Assembly: GCF_003149085.1 (NCBI RefSeq)
Contig: NZ_QGDT01000007.1
Span: forward strand, 1 to 64,000
DNA length: 64,000 nucleotides
Direction: 5' to 3'
Source: Dyadobacter jejuensis
Lineage (GTDB): Bacteria > Bacteroidota > Bacteroidia > Cytophagales > Spirosomataceae
Positions within the stretch are counted from its first letter, which is position 1; each line of letters opens with the position of its first letter. The notes below the pieces were generated by a model. That model searched no databases. It was not told the origin of the DNA and saw only the letters and a program-made list of their open reading frames with translations. Below are positions 62,443 through 64,000 of this stretch, piece after piece. Both the position numbers and the translations under genes were made by a program.

Positions 62443-62551
62443 ACTGCAAAGGTAATGTATCCTTATAATGAATGTACATGCGTTGATTCAATGGCCAGAA
62501 AATTATTTATTCTAAAACCCCGTGCCGACTCTAAAAGAAAGCCGCTATACG

Positions 62552-62929
62552 TCATGAATTTTTATTCACCATAAAAAATGCTGTCTTTGGAAAACGGCTA
62601 AAGAGCTCTTCCTTTAAGGGTTCCGATAGGGGGAGCTCACCGATGGCCTCAGCCATACAGCGAAGCCATGCTACTGCGTCCTCTTCAGTAATGGCATGAG
62701 GCATATGCCTGGCGCGCATCATAGGATGGCCATGAATATCGGAGTACAACTGGGGGCCGCCCAGAAACTGTGTTAAAAACAACCGCTGTTTTTCTTTGAT
62801 TTCCTCTTTATTATTCTTAAATAGATGAGAAATCTGTTCATGCTCAAAAACCAGATCATAAAACCGATCGGTAAGGGCGCGAAGGGTGGTATCCCCTCCA
62901 ATACGTTCATATAAGCTTATGTGGTCCAT
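62552..62929 (-). CDS. Group II-like truncated hemoglobin
   Basis: About 125 aa from MDHISLYERIGGD (five codons of upstream extension possible). Two-on-two globin fold: YERIGGDTTLRALTDRFY, then FLTQFLGGPQLYSDIHGHP and MRARHMPHAITEEDAVAWL, with the proximal His in RARHMP. Length and the GGPxLY/RxRH pattern fit group II (TrHbO). Likely O2/NO binding. Confidence 0.92.
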   Translation of the reverse strand: MDHISLYERIGGDTTLRALTDRFYDLVFEHEQISHLFKNNKEEIKEKQRLFLTQFLGGPQLYSDIHGHPMMRARHMPHAITEEDAVAWLRCMAEAIGELPLSEPLKEELFSRFPKTAFFMVNKNS

Positions 62930-63242
62930 GACCAAAATTCGCATTATTTATGATCCGCTGCAAATTCCATAGCACGTCAACTCCATATCCACTGCTTTCC
63001 ATACAAAATTACAGTGGCCATGCCCGCCTGTTTTACCCCTACCATAGGAGGGAATTAGCATCATCGGAGGATGTACCTACCAAGCCTGTCTACTTTTTTA
63101 GTGGTCATCCCTACTGTCTCGGATCGCTCCCGGCGGCCTGAGACCTAGAAAAACGAGGAATGAACCTATGGATTGTAACAGGTGCACTCGAGGAAATGCG
63201 CCATCAGTAACCATTTAACGGTCTATTTTAAAAATCAAATTT

Positions 63243-63695
63243 ATGGAAAATCAAGAATCGAAAGACCAACCCAAACCCACCATCACCGTATCCATCCTGG
63301 TGGAAGCCCCCCTTAGTACCGTATGGGATTACTGGACCCAGCCCAAGCATATACAAGGGTGGAACTTCGCTTCACCCGACTGGCATTGCCCTAAGGCCAG
63401 CAACGAATTGCAGGAGGGCGGCCACTTTTCCTATACCATGGCGTCAAAAAATGGGCCCGAACAATTCGACTTTTCGGGCCGGTACACCGCTGTGGTCCCC
63501 TTAAAAAGCATAGCCTATACCATGGACGATGACAGAAACGCAACGGTGACTTTCACGGAGTTAGAAGCAGGCATAGAAGTCATAGAAACCTTTGAGGCCG
63601 AAAACCAAAACACGCTCGAACTTCAGGAAATGGGCTGGCAGAGTATCCTTAAGCATTTTAAGGCTTACGTAGAATCGCAAGCGACGGCAGTGTAA
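63243..63695 (+). CDS. SRPBCC (AHSA1-like) protein
   Basis: A 150-aa START-fold protein: VSILVEAPLSTVWDYWTQPKHI opens the fold, and the C-terminal helix (MGWQSILKHFKAYVE) closes it. Binds an unknown hydrophobic ligand. Single gene. Confidence 0.9.
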   Translation: MENQESKDQPKPTITVSILVEAPLSTVWDYWTQPKHIQGWNFASPDWHCPKASNELQEGGHFSYTMASKNGPEQFDFSGRYTAVVPLKSIAYTMDDDRNATVTFTELEAGIEVIETFEAENQNTLELQEMGWQSILKHFKAYVESQATAV

Positions 63696-63804
63696 CCTGC
63701 CGTATTCCAAGGCGCCTGCAGGCCCATAGTCACACAAAAAATTATGGCTAGCTATACTATTAAAGGCTTCTATTTAGTTTTCTAAGGGTAACATAAATAC
63801 TATA

Positions 63805-64000
63805 ATGGAAACCACAGACACCCCCCAAAAAGATTATAAAACGGTCGTTCAATTAACCTCTGACGAGCCTAGGGTATTTAAGAGCATGATCCGTCAAATC
63901 GGAAACCTCCTCGATTATTTGGATGGAAGAGTATCAGTAGAAATCATATGTCATGGTGCATCAGCGGCTTTTTGCAGGAAAGACGACAACCCCTTCCAGG
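63805..64000 (+). CDS. DsrE-like protein, cut by window end
   Basis: The first 65 codons (METTDTPQKDYKTVVQLTS, then VSVEIICHGASAAFC) match the opening strand-helix-strand of the DsrE/DsrF-like fold used in sulfur-relay and related proteins. The 3' part lies outside the window. Confidence 0.65.
   Translation, partial: METTDTPQKDYKTVVQLTSDEPRVFKSMIRQIGNLLDYLDGRVSVEIICHGASAAFCRKDDNPFQ

Noticed and set aside
62950..63141. 63-aa ORF between the hemoglobin and SRPBCC genes
   Set aside because: Composition unlike neighbouring proteins and no start signals.

Overview
The window looks like a chromosomal segment of a Bacteroidota bacterium, probably Cytophagales-like. The evidence is TonB-dependent receptors with carboxypeptidase-regulatory N-terminal domains, a GLPGLI-family protein, a DUF2851 protein, a NUDIX-type AraR beside araB/araD, TAnnTTTG-type promoter boxes, and a tmRNA whose tag reads GESNYAMAA. 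All calls were made by reading the sequence; no database search was run.

Layout. (1) 1-10.8 kb is a CRISPR adaptation locus with no interference genes. An IS end interrupts a WYL-domain regulator. Divergent from it runs an apparent operon: a four-TM coiled-coil membrane protein, an exported VWA-like protein, cas1, an archaeo-eukaryotic-type primase-polymerase (PrimPol), cas2, and a large helical-repeat protein with an OB/S1-like tail. Next come an AT-rich leader and 37 repeats with 36 spacers. The leader-distal end decays into hybrid 52-nt repeats and about 0.85 kb of REP-like repetitive DNA. Repeats end in ATTAAGAC, a type III-like 5' handle, so effectors are expected elsewhere. (2) 10.8-27.3 kb is an AT-rich, patchwork accessory island: a sulfatase, an AraC regulator with an NmrA-like reductase, small membrane proteins, a three-gene GTPase/coiled-coil/membrane operon, and a 1429-aa nuclease-STAND NTPase resembling AVAST (Avs) antiphage proteins. 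Gene fragments and direct repeats lie between them, including a 171-bp perfect direct repeat. The island abuts the 3' end of ssrA (tmRNA). (3) 27.3-64 kb is mostly ordinary core genome: a TonB receptor, hemF, menC, the lpxK-porin-miaE-addB run, OmpA, outer-membrane proteins, a phosphodiesterase, a MerR regulator, araR/araB/araD, a possibly zinc-regulated lipoprotein, mtgA, DUF2851, a tRNA nucleotidyltransferase, a truncated hemoglobin, an SRPBCC protein and a cut-off DsrE-like gene. Inside it sits a tightly overlapping five-gene signalling operon (E1/ThiF-like enzyme, GNAT-like acyltransferase, 7TMR-DISM histidine kinase, receiver-kinase hybrid, response regulator).

Most interesting. The CRISPR module combines Cas1-Cas2 with a PrimPol, an OB-fold helical-repeat protein and two envelope proteins. 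At least nine of its 36 spacers contain stem-loops with stems of about 6-9 bp and mostly short loops, one of them a textbook intrinsic terminator. That is far more than chance predicts and suggests that the adaptation machinery samples structured DNA or RNA ends. The GTPase triad and the AVAST-like protein make the adjoining island a second place to look for new defence biology.
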